Part shown: in pieces, positions 10,260-18,697 of the stretch
How the letters are laid out: every line of letters starts with the position of its first letter
Position numbering within the stretch: the first letter of the stretch is position 1
Assembly: GCF_002114215.1 (NCBI RefSeq)
Contig: NZ_NCTE01000504.1
Location: forward strand, 1-33,733
Direction: 5' to 3'
DNA: 33,733 nucleotides
Origin: Streptomyces sp. 13-12-16
Lineage (GTDB): Bacteria; Actinomycetota; Actinomycetes; Streptomycetales; Streptomycetaceae
Notes under the pieces: generated by a model
What the model was told of the DNA's origin: nothing
What the model saw: the letters and a program-made list of their open reading frames with translations, nothing else
Database searches by the model: none
Position numbers and translations under genes: made by a program

Positions 10260-10523
10260 GTGGACAGAAACATCGCCACGGACGATTTCAAGGGTTTCCG
10301 AGAAATGGGGAGAAAGTACCCAGACGTCGTTCGAGTTCGTGAACAGCCAAATTCGGAGGGCCGGCCGCGTCAGTGGGTACTTCTCCACGGAGCAGGCCGC
10401 CTGAAGTACGGCAGCCTTGCGGTGCTGAGCCTGGACCCGACCGGGACCGGTGCGAAGCACTGGACCAGGCGATGGAAGCCGCTTCTAGGCTTCGAAAGCC
10501 GCCTCATCGCAGCCCAGCTGTAA
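10260..10523 (+). CDS. Possible small hypothetical protein
   Basis: An 87-codon frame starting at GTG 10260, right after the hairpin. The product is basic (DFKGFREMGRKYPDVVRVRE, PRQWVLLHGAGRLKYG) and matches no family I recognise. There is no clear ribosome binding site. It may be a remnant or a chance frame; it is listed because the 490-base gap between the regulator and the EEP gene holds nothing else coding. Confidence 0.2.
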   Translation: MDRNIATDDFKGFREMGRKYPDVVRVREQPNSEGRPRQWVLLHGAGRLKYGSLAVLSLDPTGTGAKHWTRRWKPLLGFESRLIAAQL

Positions 10524-10619
10524 CAAGCACCCCACTAGTTACACCACTCGCTATAAAGACCCGCATACCCCGGCCTCGAATATTCGAGCAACAGCGTTCA
10601 CTCCAGACAGGATAAATTT

Positions 10620-11387
10620 ATGAAGCCCGCACTCCTGAAGGTCGGGACTTGGAACATCGGGGGCGGAATCCTTGGCAGATCCCATCAGCAAGGCGTAAAT
10701 CCGTCACTCGACCATTATGCATCTGTCCTGGACAAGCACCGACCCGACGTGCTCTGCCTGCAAGAGGCCCACGACTATCACGACCGTCGGATGAATCAGA
10801 CGGAATGGCTGGCGAAACATTTGGGGTATCCGTACTTCGCATCGTTTCCGACGAGCAAGTCTCACATGATGGAAAATGCTTCCCTGGCGCTCGGGATCGT
10901 GTCCCAGTTCCCCATCCGGGACGCCGTTTACAAGCAGTTCCCGAATCCCAGGCTCCAGGTTGTCGGCCCGAACGGGGACGATTGGACGCTACACGATAAG
11001 GGTTATGTCGTCGGGCGGTTGGATCTCGACACCGGAACGCTCGGCCTGATCAACGGGCACTGCTTTCCGCTGCAACACTTCGATATAAGCCCGACCGAGC
11101 CGATGTTTGTGCAAATGTGGGACATGCTGACGGCCGATCTGCTAACTGCCGGCTGGGCTGGCCCAGCACTCGCCGCCGTCGACCTGAACTACGCGCGGAT
11201 AGAAGACCTGTTGGCTGAAGTCCTGCGTCCGGCTCGTTACCTAAATGCATTCGACAGCACTCCCACGACACCCCAGGGCGTACAGAAGGACTACATTCTC
11301 TACAAGCACTCGATCCGCCTGCTCACCACGACGGTGGCGGCGGCCGGTTCTGACCACTCATATTGCCAGGCGAGTTTTCAACTGTGA
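10620..11387 (+). CDS. Endonuclease/exonuclease/phosphatase-family hydrolase
   Basis: A 255-residue protein with the full EEP motif set: Asn12 in GTWNIGGG, Glu49 in VLCLQEAHD, His147 in LINGHCFPLQ, Asp188 and Asn190 in AAVDLNYAR, Asp224 in KDYILY, and the terminal Asp245-His246 pair in GSDHSY. The metal-dependent phosphoesterase active site is therefore intact. The family includes nucleases, sphingomyelinases and small-molecule phosphatases; the short, unadorned form gives no substrate. In a biosynthetic cluster it might remove a phosphate from an intermediate or precursor nucleotide, which is inference. No signal peptide was seen, so it should act in the cytosol. It is followed by a 185-base gap without a gene before the aminotransferase. 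Confidence 0.75.
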   Translation: MKPALLKVGTWNIGGGILGRSHQQGVNPSLDHYASVLDKHRPDVLCLQEAHDYHDRRMNQTEWLAKHLGYPYFASFPTSKSHMMENASLALGIVSQFPIRDAVYKQFPNPRLQVVGPNGDDWTLHDKGYVVGRLDLDTGTLGLINGHCFPLQHFDISPTEPMFVQMWDMLTADLLTAGWAGPALAAVDLNYARIEDLLAEVLRPARYLNAFDSTPTTPQGVQKDYILYKHSIRLLTTTVAAAGSDHSYCQASFQL

Positions 11388-11572
11388 CTCGAGGTCACCA
11401 CAGTGCCCAACCTATCATGATCGCTTCAATCGGATCAGGTCTCCGATCCTGTTACTTGTTGGGGCCCCAGAGAGCCTAGGTTGAGCCAGACTGAGCTCGA
11501 GTTGCAACGGGCAGCAGTACAGCAATTTCGAGCTTTCAAGACCCGATGCCCCGTCCCTTGGAGTGTTCAACA

Positions 11573-12853
11573 ATGCAGAATTCCACGTCAACGAGTTCAC
11601 TGTGGCGGCCTTGGACTCCGATCACCCAGCAGGCCAACTCGATGCGGATCGTCGAAGCGAAGGGAAACCGCGTCCGTGATGCCGAGGGCAAGTGGTACCT
11701 CGACGGTATCTCTGGTGTCCTGAACGCGTCCTGCGGGCACGGACATCCGCGACTGATCGAGGCCGCGACCCGGCAGTTTCAGCAGCTCGTCCACTACGAC
11801 CCCATGGTGTCCACCCACGATCCCGCCGAGACGCTGGCTTCGCGGCTGGCCGAGATCGCGCCGGGCGAGCTGAACGAGACCGTCCTGACCAATAGTGGCT
11901 CGGAGGCCACCGAGGCAGCCCTCAGGATCGCGCTGCAGTACTGGCGCAACAACGGCGAGGACCGCAACCGGGTCATCACCTTCGAGGCGGCCTACCACGG
12001 CACCACCTACCTGGCTCAGCAGCTCTCGGGGCTGCCGTTCACGGTCAGTGAATGGGCTCCGCCCTTCCCTGTCGACCACGTCTCCCTGCCCGCGTCACCC
12101 CGCGAGATCCGCACCGAAGAGGGCGCCGACGCGCTGATCGGGCTGTTCACCAGGGCGCTTGAGGCCGGCCCACCCGCAGCAGCGGTCATGGTCGAGCCGC
12201 TGCTTGGCCTCGGCGGCTGCGTCGTGCTTCCCGCGGGATTCCTCGCTCGGCTCCGGAAGTTGTGCGACCAGCATGGAGCGCTACTCATCCTCGACGAGGT
12301 GTTCTGCGGATTCGGCCGCACCGGCCGGATGTTCGGCTTCGACCACGACGGAATCACGCCGGACATCGTCACCCTTAGCAAGGGCATCAGCGGCGGTTAC
12401 CTACCGCTGGCCGCGGTGATGGTCACCTCCTCGATCAAGGAGACCTTCATCCGGGAGCCGATCGCCCAGGGGCTGCGCTACGGGCACACGACGGGCGGCC
12501 ACGCCGTCGCGGCCGCTGTCGGAAACACAGTGCTCGACATCATGGCCGACGAAAAGTTGGTGGAGAACTCGGCGGCCCAGGGCGCTACGTTGCTGAAGGG
12601 TCTGGGAAAGCTCGAGTCGAGCCCGCTGATCGCCGACGTCCGCGGGCTCGGACTGGTGGTCGCCATCGAGGCCGATGCGCCAGAGTCCGCTGCCGCGATC
12701 GCGGAGGCCACGGCTCGGGCCGGGGTGATGACGCGTCACGAGCGCGGCGTGATCCGGATCGCGCCTCCGTTGACGCTCACCGACGACGACACGGCGGAGA
12801 TTCTCCAGAAGATCGGCACCGCCGTTGAGGATGCCGATGCGGCACGTCGCTGA
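11573..12853 (+). CDS. Class III PLP aminotransferase
   Basis: A 426-residue fold-type I aminotransferase of the ornithine/acetylornithine/omega-transaminase class. Visible are TNSGSEATEAALRIA (PLP phosphate site), YHGTTY, Asp241 in LILDEVFCGFGRTG, the PLP Lys270 in TLSKGISGG, and GHTTGGHA near the C-terminus. I chose ATG 11573, with TTGGAG about ten bases upstream, over the in-frame ATG 11546; the N-terminal LWRPWTP segment is normal for the family. It would swap an amino group between an aldehyde or ketone and an amino donor. The cupin gene follows 70 bases downstream and is probably co-transcribed. In this cluster it could aminate an aldehyde made by the flavin oxidase, but no substrate can be read from the sequence. 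Confidence 0.9.
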   Translation: MQNSTSTSSLWRPWTPITQQANSMRIVEAKGNRVRDAEGKWYLDGISGVLNASCGHGHPRLIEAATRQFQQLVHYDPMVSTHDPAETLASRLAEIAPGELNETVLTNSGSEATEAALRIALQYWRNNGEDRNRVITFEAAYHGTTYLAQQLSGLPFTVSEWAPPFPVDHVSLPASPREIRTEEGADALIGLFTRALEAGPPAAAVMVEPLLGLGGCVVLPAGFLARLRKLCDQHGALLILDEVFCGFGRTGRMFGFDHDGITPDIVTLSKGISGGYLPLAAVMVTSSIKETFIREPIAQGLRYGHTTGGHAVAAAVGNTVLDIMADEKLVENSAAQGATLLKGLGKLESSPLIADVRGLGLVVAIEADAPESAAAIAEATARAGVMTRHERGVIRIAPPLTLTDDDTAEILQKIGTAVEDADAARR

Positions 12854-12923
12854 CCCGAAGGTTCTGCAGTCCTACATCCACCGATCCACTGGATCACCAA
12901 TATCCACAAAGGGAGAACAAGCC

Positions 12924-13658
12924 ATGATAGGGGCTTCGTCGGAGTCGACCTTGCAGGAACTGAAGGACCAGCTGGAACGGATCGTGGACAGCGGACACGG
13001 CATGACTTTTCAGGGGTCGGAATCGACGGTCCGCCGTCTTTCCGAGTCCGGAGAATTGCGGGCTCTGATCGGTCAGATCATTTCTGACAAGGCTGCCCTT
13101 GCCGACATGGCCGCCCGTTCGTACTACCACGCGAACAACTTCCTGAAGGTCGTCCTGCTGGCCGGCGACAAGAACCCCTGGAAGCTCCGCCTTCACCTGT
13201 GGCATCCGCAGCCGGACGCCTCCGGGACCATCACGGAGGACATCCACTCGCACCGTTGGGACTTCACAACCGCGCTCGTGGTCGGCGAGTACTTCGCCCA
13301 GGAGTTCAAGATCGGCCCTGGCACCGAGTACTACCACTACAAGTATCTGCCGATCGGGCAGGGGAAGACCTTCTCACTGGAGATACAGGGCAAGGAGCAG
13401 CTGTACGCCGCATTCGAGGCGGTCCTGCCCGCAGGCACGATCTACCACATCAACCACGAGATTCTGCACTGCATCTCTCGATCCGCCGGCAAGGCCGCAG
13501 CGTCACTCGTCCTGCAGCAGCCCGCCGTTGAGGGTTTCACAAACGTCTACCGGACCTCAACGGTCGGCGAGCAGGCCAAGACCGACATCGAGGTGCAGCG
13601 GCCGACCGTCGCCCAGCTGCGGGATGAGCTGAAGCTCTTCCTGACCTGGCTCGGCTGA
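12924..13658 (+). CDS. Cupin-fold protein, possible metal-dependent oxygenase or isomerase
   Basis: A 244-residue protein with a cupin core. The first cupin motif is DIHSHRWDFTTALVVGEY (His108 and His110), the second LPAGTIYHINHEILHC (His175, His178, His182). The N-terminal 60 residues are helical (ELKDQLERIVDSG). The layout resembles thiol-dioxygenase-like cupins, but no substrate is indicated. ATG 12924 was chosen because GGGAG lies eight bases upstream; the frame is open further back but overlaps the aminotransferase. It forms a two-gene unit with that enzyme, followed by a hairpin and then a MITE-like element. Cupins with such histidines usually bind Fe, Ni or Mn and catalyse oxidation, dehydration or isomerisation. 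Confidence 0.6.
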   Translation: MIGASSESTLQELKDQLERIVDSGHGMTFQGSESTVRRLSESGELRALIGQIISDKAALADMAARSYYHANNFLKVVLLAGDKNPWKLRLHLWHPQPDASGTITEDIHSHRWDFTTALVVGEYFAQEFKIGPGTEYYHYKYLPIGQGKTFSLEIQGKEQLYAAFEAVLPAGTIYHINHEILHCISRSAGKAAASLVLQQPAVEGFTNVYRTSTVGEQAKTDIEVQRPTVAQLRDELKLFLTWLG

Positions 13659-13667
13659 CCTCAGCCG
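13652..13667 (+). terminator. Hairpin overlapping the cupin stop codon
   Basis: CGGCTGACCTCAGCCG is a near-perfect self-complement (6-7 bp stem, tiny loop) containing the TGA stop and followed by GCTTTCCC. It probably ends the aminotransferase-cupin transcript. Confidence 0.6.
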
Positions 13668-13702
13668 GCTTTCCCACCACGGCCGAACACCCTTCGCTCA
13701 CC

Positions 13703-13851
13703 CTAAAGGCTGTTGCACAACGGCTAGCCGATCTTCTAGATCTCCTTCGTGCCGGCTCCCAAGACGGCAGGAAGGCGTGCATATTCGGGCAGTTGGCCTA
13801 GCTAACGGTGGCTGAATCTGAGCGAGATCGCCGTTCTGCAACACCCTTTAG
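13703..13851. mobile_element. MITE-like element with 22-bp inverted repeats
   Basis: A 149-bp segment starts CTAAAGGCTGTTGCACAACG and ends with its complement; 20 of the 22 terminal bases match. It has no gene. The termini, with a GTGTTGCA core, resemble ends of IS elements common in Streptomyces, so this is either a MITE or an internally deleted IS. Its right end touches the left end of the next IS. Confidence 0.65.
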
Positions 13852-14724
13852 ATGGCGTCCCGTAAATAGTCAGGGACGCGTCGGCTGACCTGCTTGTTTG
13901 CTCGTCATCCGGCGAGGGTGAGGTTGTGCAGGCGGGCGATACCGAGCATGGCGTGGTGGATGCCGTCCCCTCTGAGGCGGCAGTCGCGCAGGATCTTCCA
14001 GCTCTTCATCCGGGCGAAGGTGTGCTCGATGCGGGCGCGGACGCGACGGTGGGAGGCGTTGTGGTTCTCCTTCCAGACGGGCAGGTTCTCGTCCTCGTGC
14101 CGGCGGTAGTGCGGGATGGCCAGGCCGGTACCGCGGTAGCCGCCGTCGGCGATCACCGTGGGCGTTGCGCCGACGGCGGCCTTCGCGCCGGACTCTTCCC
14201 AGGCCCGGCAGTCGTTGCGGTTACCCGGCAGCGGCTTGCCGACGGCGACGACGAGGCAGGTGTCGGCGTCGATGACGACCTGGTGGTTGGTGGAGTAGCG
14301 GTAGTTCTTACTGGAGGTGGCTACGCTCCGGTCGTGGGTAGGCGTCAGTGTGCCGTCCACGATGAGCACGGTGTACTTGCAGTACCGCCGACGTGGCTGG
14401 AGGGCGAGGGCCGGCCCGAGGTGGGCGACGATCCGGTCGGCCGCCGGCTTCGAGACTCCAAAGAGCGGGGCGAGCTGGCGCAGGGGGAGGTTGGTGCGCC
14501 AGTACGCGGCCACCAGCAGCACCCAGTCCTCCAGCGGCAGGCTCCAAGGCCAGCCCCGGCGGACCGGATCGGCCCTCTCGCGCCGCAGCACGGTGATGAG
14601 CTTGGCGAACTGCCACGGACTCAGCCCGGTGAACGGGGCTGTCCAGGACGGCTCCGATGCCGTGATCACACCAGCCACAGCAAGATCGTCTCACCCGTGA
14701 CCAGCAGTTACGGGACACTGTCTA
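13849..14724 (-). mobile_element. IS5-family insertion sequence
   Basis: The ends share TAGA, a short variable part and GTCCCGTAA (about 14 of 17 bases inverted): left at 13849-13865, right ending at 14724. The element is about 876 bp and carries one intact transposase on the minus strand. It sits between the cupin and split-barrel flavoprotein genes, directly beside the MITE-like element. No clear target duplication was found. Confidence 0.75.
13905..14678 (-). CDS. IS5-family transposase
   Basis: A 257-residue DDE transposase. It has an N-terminal helix-turn-helix (LRQLAPLFGVSKPAADRIVAHLG), the first catalytic Asp in VLIVDGTLTPTHD, the second in VIADGGYRGTG, and the Glu in RARIEHTFARMKSWKIL. 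The frame is intact from ATG to stop and spans nearly the whole element, so it may be active. It has no role in the cluster apart from interrupting it. Confidence 0.9.
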   Translation of the reverse strand: MAGVITASEPSWTAPFTGLSPWQFAKLITVLRRERADPVRRGWPWSLPLEDWVLLVAAYWRTNLPLRQLAPLFGVSKPAADRIVAHLGPALALQPRRRYCKYTVLIVDGTLTPTHDRSVATSSKNYRYSTNHQVVIDADTCLVVAVGKPLPGNRNDCRAWEESGAKAAVGATPTVIADGGYRGTGLAIPHYRRHEDENLPVWKENHNASHRRVRARIEHTFARMKSWKILRDCRLRGDGIHHAMLGIARLHNLTLAG

Positions 14725-14748
14725 GGAACCGGCACGGAGCGTGTACAG

Positions 14749-16065
14749 ATGCAGCATTCGCACGAGATTTCTTCCCCTGAGTACGATCGGGTTGCGGTAG
14801 CGGAGCTCGGCCGGACACCGGGCATCGAATCAGCGCGGCTGTTCAAGAACGCCGCACAGCGCCGGAACCTCACCGGGGCCGAACTGGTCCTGGCCCGTAC
14901 GGCGCGAGAAGAGATCCAGCAGCGCGCACGCAGGATCTCCGCATTGACCGAGAAGGTGGCGGGCCTCCCGCTGACCGCGGACGAATGTTCCGTTCTGCGG
15001 CCACCCTTCGGCCGGGCCACCCACCTGCCCAGTCCCGATCGCCCATACGTACACCTGGCCGTCCACACGGGACAGGGCGGCGTGAGCGTCACGCCCGTCT
15101 GGGCGGCGGCGGCCGGTGGGAACGTGGTCCTCAGCACAGTGGAGAACAGGATCAAGGCAAGGGCGACAGCTCTCGATCCGCTAGTCGCGCTGTCCGTTCC
15201 TGCCGGTGTCGGGAGCCAGATATGCCTAGAGATCGGCGGCTTTGCCAGACAGTCGCCGGACTCCGAGCGCGAACTGATCCGTACCCTGGCCAGAATGTAC
15301 AGCAAGCCGAAAGTCGGCGAGCAGGTGGACGGCAACTATACGAGCTGGGACCAGCGCGAACGGAACGAGCGGCTGCGGCTGGAGATTCTGGCCTACCGCG
15401 TACGCAATGAACTCGGTGACGATCCCGTCTGCCGGTCCGCTCCCTACGTCCAGGAGCTGGCACCAAGATTCCGCACCGCCGACGCGGCCCGACCGTCCGG
15501 GCGCGGCTCGCACGATGAATTCTGGGGGCCGGACGAGAGGTACGGAGAGGACGAGCCTGAGCTGCGTGGCGCCCGTGACGAGCTGGCGATCCTCGGCATG
15601 ACGCGCCGGGGCAAGGAGAGCACGTACCGCTCCCTGAGCCCCACCTATGGGCACCTCGCCTGCTTCGACCACCACGGACTTCTGCGCTGTCGCCAGATCG
15701 GGTTTGATGTGATCGACGTCAAGGGCGAGGCCCGGATTTCCTTCCTCGTCAAGAAGCGTGACACCGGAACCCTCCGGAAGAACCCCGCTGTTGCCGTGTC
15801 GGTCGCGCAGTACAGCAGCGGGAGCGTCTGGCTGCAGGCCCAGGGTCTGATTCAGTTCCACGACGATCCGGGTATGGTCCAGGACGCGGTCCACCGCCTC
15901 GAGAGCCGGTACAACCGCGTCCACCACCGCTCGGCGCTCGACCTGGGCCAGGGTGGGTCCAGACCTGAGGATCATGTGCTGGCGACCCTGTCCCGCCAGA
16001 AGCTCAGCAGTCGGTACCGGGAGACGGAGCGATCGTTGCGTTCTGCCCATGCGCTCGGGAAGTGA
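14749..16065 (+). CDS. Tandem split-barrel (PNPOx-like) flavoprotein
   Basis: A 438-residue protein that appears to hold two FMN- or F420-binding split-barrel regions of the pyridoxamine-phosphate-oxidase type. The first spans about residues 85-170 (PYVHLAVHTGQGGVSVTPVWAAAAG, then VLSTVENRIKARATALDPLVALSV). The second spans about residues 300-400 (YGHLACFDHHGLLRCRQIGFDVI, RISFLVKKRDTGTLRKNPAVAVSV and WLQAQGLIQFHDD). They are joined by a charged linker rich in Arg, Asp and Glu. Single-barrel members are usually about 130-200 residues, so the fused form is unusual. The gene begins just after the IS5 element and converges on the flavin oxidase, with 29 bases between the stops. A GGAG lies about ten bases before ATG 14749. 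It could reduce or oxidise a C=N or C=C bond; the substrate is unknown. Confidence 0.6.
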   Translation: MQHSHEISSPEYDRVAVAELGRTPGIESARLFKNAAQRRNLTGAELVLARTAREEIQQRARRISALTEKVAGLPLTADECSVLRPPFGRATHLPSPDRPYVHLAVHTGQGGVSVTPVWAAAAGGNVVLSTVENRIKARATALDPLVALSVPAGVGSQICLEIGGFARQSPDSERELIRTLARMYSKPKVGEQVDGNYTSWDQRERNERLRLEILAYRVRNELGDDPVCRSAPYVQELAPRFRTADAARPSGRGSHDEFWGPDERYGEDEPELRGARDELAILGMTRRGKESTYRSLSPTYGHLACFDHHGLLRCRQIGFDVIDVKGEARISFLVKKRDTGTLRKNPAVAVSVAQYSSGSVWLQAQGLIQFHDDPGMVQDAVHRLESRYNRVHHRSALDLGQGGSRPEDHVLATLSRQKLSSRYRETERSLRSAHALGK

Positions 16066-16094
16066 CGCACACGAGGTCGTAGGTGCCGGTCGCT

Positions 16095-17429
16095 CTACTG
16101 CACCGGGGCACCGAGATAGCCGGGGAAGCGGCCTTCGGGGTCCCGGGCGGTGCGGATCCGCTGGAACTTCGACCAGGCCGCGTCGGACATGACGCGGTCG
16201 GGTCGGACGGTGAAGTCACTGTCGCCCAGGTAACAGCCGGCCGAGTAAGGTGCCACGCGCTGCATGGCGCCGTCCAACCACGAGCGGCACCGGGCGTCCT
16301 CCGCTGAGGTTTCGCCGATCACGTACGCCGCGAAGTACAGGTCCGTCTGCACGGATAGAGCCATGTCCGGGCGTTGACGGCCCATCAGAGGCGTGAAGTC
16401 GCCCAGGACCGTGAACGTCTTGGCTGTGGGAAGATCGGTGAAGGCTGGCACGAGGGCGGGGACCAACTGCGCGGCGGAGCCGGTGAGGAAGGCGTTGTCC
16501 GCGAAGTAGCGGTGGTGCTCGGGGTTGCCTCGCAGTTGCTCCGCGTTCAGGCTCGCGAAGGCCACCGGCTGGGCCACCGTGGTGGCCAAGGCATTGCCGA
16601 CCACGGGGCAGCTGCCGAGCGCGGCCAGCGAAGCCGAGCCGCCGTCGAAGGAGACCGCGTCGATGATCAGCACCGGGTGGTCGGAGCCGGTCGGGGTGCA
16701 ACCGACGGCGGCCAGTTCCACGGATGGCGGCAGGTCATGGCGCGCCGTCAGGTACCAGGCCAGCACCTCCGGAGCGAGCTGGGCGGGGTAGACGTAGCTG
16801 GACCGGGTCAGCTCCCGGAACCGGGGGCGCGTGCGCAACCGGAACTCGGTGACCACGCCGACGAAGCCGGGCCCGGAGCCGCGCGCCGCCCAGAACAGGT
16901 CAGCGTTCTCGGTCTCGGAGCACCGCACCAGCTCCCCGGCAGCGGTGACCACGTCCATGGACTCGATGGACTCCGCCGCCCAGCCCCAACCGCGGCAGTT
17001 CCAGCCCATGCCGCCCTGCAGCAGGAATCCACCAAGGCCCACAGTGGGCGAATGGCCCACGGCGAAGAACCGGTCGTGCCCGGCGAGATACGGGTCTAGG
17101 TCCAAGCCGCCGCGCGCCGCCGGGCCGACCGCTACTATGCCGTCGTCAGGGTCGTAGGACTTCCCGGTGAACCGGGCCAGGTCGATGAGCAAGGTGTCCT
17201 CGCGCAGTGACCAGGAGGCCCAGCTGTGCCCGCCGGAGCGGATCGCAACCTGCCAGCCCTCTGCCGCAGCCAGCTTCACGCCCGCCATCACATCAGCGAT
17301 GTGAGCGGCGCGCAGCACCGCCGCTGGCCGCCGTGACGGCCGCCGGTGGTTGAAGATGCGCGTGGTCGTAGCGTCTGCGAAGCCTGTGTCACCGCTCTGC
17401 CAGAACGCCCCAGTGAAGGCAGTCATCAT
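16095..17429 (-). CDS. FAD-linked oxidase, berberine-bridge type
   Basis: A 444-residue oxidase with an N-terminal FAD-binding PP-loop: VAIRSGGHSWASWS contains His68, the usual 8-alpha-histidyl FAD attachment. GGMGWNCRGWGWAAESI contains Cys145 at the position of the second (6-S-cysteinyl) link, so bicovalent FAD is predicted. The C-terminal block ending in FQRIRTARDPEGRF is the usual BBE tail. Such enzymes oxidise alcohols, sugars or amines with O2. No signal peptide is evident. The start ATG overlaps the stop of the condensation gene by four bases, so it is the third gene of a carrier protein-condensation-oxidase operon. In uridyl-peptide pathways a flavin oxidase makes a nucleoside aldehyde; here the substrate is unknown. 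Confidence 0.88.
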   Translation of the reverse strand: MMTAFTGAFWQSGDTGFADATTTRIFNHRRPSRRPAAVLRAAHIADVMAGVKLAAAEGWQVAIRSGGHSWASWSLREDTLLIDLARFTGKSYDPDDGIVAVGPAARGGLDLDPYLAGHDRFFAVGHSPTVGLGGFLLQGGMGWNCRGWGWAAESIESMDVVTAAGELVRCSETENADLFWAARGSGPGFVGVVTEFRLRTRPRFRELTRSSYVYPAQLAPEVLAWYLTARHDLPPSVELAAVGCTPTGSDHPVLIIDAVSFDGGSASLAALGSCPVVGNALATTVAQPVAFASLNAEQLRGNPEHHRYFADNAFLTGSAAQLVPALVPAFTDLPTAKTFTVLGDFTPLMGRQRPDMALSVQTDLYFAAYVIGETSAEDARCRSWLDGAMQRVAPYSAGCYLGDSDFTVRPDRVMSDAAWSKFQRIRTARDPEGRFPGYLGAPVQ

Positions 17430-18697
17430 GGGAGTACAAACCTTTCGGCTGCCTCAAGGAGATTCTCCACGGCCGCGTCGGGGAAATAGTTCGCGTTGTA
17501 CTGCGCGACGAGCTGAGGACCCGCCTCGTACAGGTTCCACGAGACAACCACCGTCTCCGGCCAGCGTTTCTCGCCGGGGAACGTCAGGTTGAGTTGCTCC
17601 GCTTCGGTACCGGTGAACGGTGGCAGGTCATCTGTCGACTGCGGGTGCTCGTTCAGCTCGACGTACAGTCCGGCTTCCTGGTCCGTCACCATCAGAGTCT
17701 CGTTCCAGGACCTCCCCGCAACGAGGAGTGGAACGGCGTACTCGAAGACGTCATGGGTTCGGTGGAACACTTCCCGGACCGTTTCGAGCGGACTTGTGGA
17801 CTGCCGTCCGAGGTGCAAGGGAACGGTCTGGACGAACAACCCCGCGGTCTGCGACGCACTCGGCAGCACGCGACCGTGGTGGGCGACGGAAATTCCCACT
17901 GTCGGGTCGTCGGTGACTTCCCGAATACCCGCGAGCGCACCGGAAGCGACCACCGCAAAAGGTGTCACCCGAGCTTGCCGTGAGAATGCGTACAGCCGTG
18001 ACCTGGCATCCGCAGGAAGGTCATGGGTAATGGCCTTGGGTTGATATTCACCGGTGTGCTCAGCGCCGATCGAAAAGGGCGGAGGATACGTCCCGAACTC
18101 CCTGACGTAGGAGCGCCAGAACGCTCTGCGCTCAGCCCCCCACGCGCCGGAGAACAGACGGCGCTGTTCCGAGGCGAAACTCTGGTAGCTGCTTACGTCC
18201 GTCGCGTCGCCGGGGCCGCCGGTGTCGCCGGCCAGAGCACGGCCGTAGAAGTCGGTGAAATCCGACAGAAGGCTATGCCAGGAGGCCACATCGGTGATGA
18301 TGTGGTCCATTGCGACCCCCAAGAGGTGCCTTGACTCGCTGCGCTGCACGATGGCGATGCGCGAGAATCCCGGGCCGTCCAGACTGAACGGTGTACCGAG
18401 GAATCGGCGCATCAGCTCGATCGCCTCTTCGTCCGTCTCCGCGCTGTGGAGCTCCACCTCGCTCAACACGTCGTCGTACGTGCATGCTTCATCCGGCGAG
18501 ACGTAGGTTCTGCGCAGGACGTCGTGACGCTGGCAGAGTCGCCACCATGCATTTCGAATCGCGACGACGTTCAATTCCCCGGTGAGCCACACCGCCAGGT
18601 GCGTCAGATTGTGCCAGTCGGCGAACTCCCCGGTCAGCCGGGCCTCTTCCGTGAGTGAAGTCGGCCCCCAAAAAGCCTTGACCTTGGATACTGTCAC
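17426..18697 (-). CDS. Free-standing NRPS condensation domain
   Basis: A 423-residue protein that is only a condensation domain. The active-site HHxxxDG motif appears as DHIITDV at residues 131-137: the catalytic second His (132) and the Asp (136) are kept, the first His is Asp and the final Gly is Val. Other core signs are LRRTYV (about 61-66) and TAGLFVQTVPLHL in the second half. It would join a carrier-bound acyl group to an amine or alcohol. Its start overlaps the carrier protein gene and its stop overlaps the oxidase gene, so all three are translationally coupled. No adenylation domain accompanies it. The altered motif may reflect an unusual donor or an ester- or amide-forming variant. 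Confidence 0.88.
   Translation of the reverse strand: MTVSKVKAFWGPTSLTEEARLTGEFADWHNLTHLAVWLTGELNVVAIRNAWWRLCQRHDVLRRTYVSPDEACTYDDVLSEVELHSAETDEEAIELMRRFLGTPFSLDGPGFSRIAIVQRSESRHLLGVAMDHIITDVASWHSLLSDFTDFYGRALAGDTGGPGDATDVSSYQSFASEQRRLFSGAWGAERRAFWRSYVREFGTYPPPFSIGAEHTGEYQPKAITHDLPADARSRLYAFSRQARVTPFAVVASGALAGIREVTDDPTVGISVAHHGRVLPSASQTAGLFVQTVPLHLGRQSTSPLETVREVFHRTHDVFEYAVPLLVAGRSWNETLMVTDQEAGLYVELNEHPQSTDDLPPFTGTEAEQLNLTFPGEKRWPETVVVSWNLYEAGPQLVAQYNANYFPDAAVENLLEAAERFVLP

Noticed and set aside
10104-10460. 118-codon minus frame in the gap after the regulator
   Set aside because: It spans the strong hairpin at 10219-10250, has no ribosome site and no recognisable motif.
11481-11723. TTG-started frame before the aminotransferase
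   Set aside because: It overlaps the aminotransferase N-terminus in another frame, and its product becomes Arg/Ser-rich once it enters that gene.
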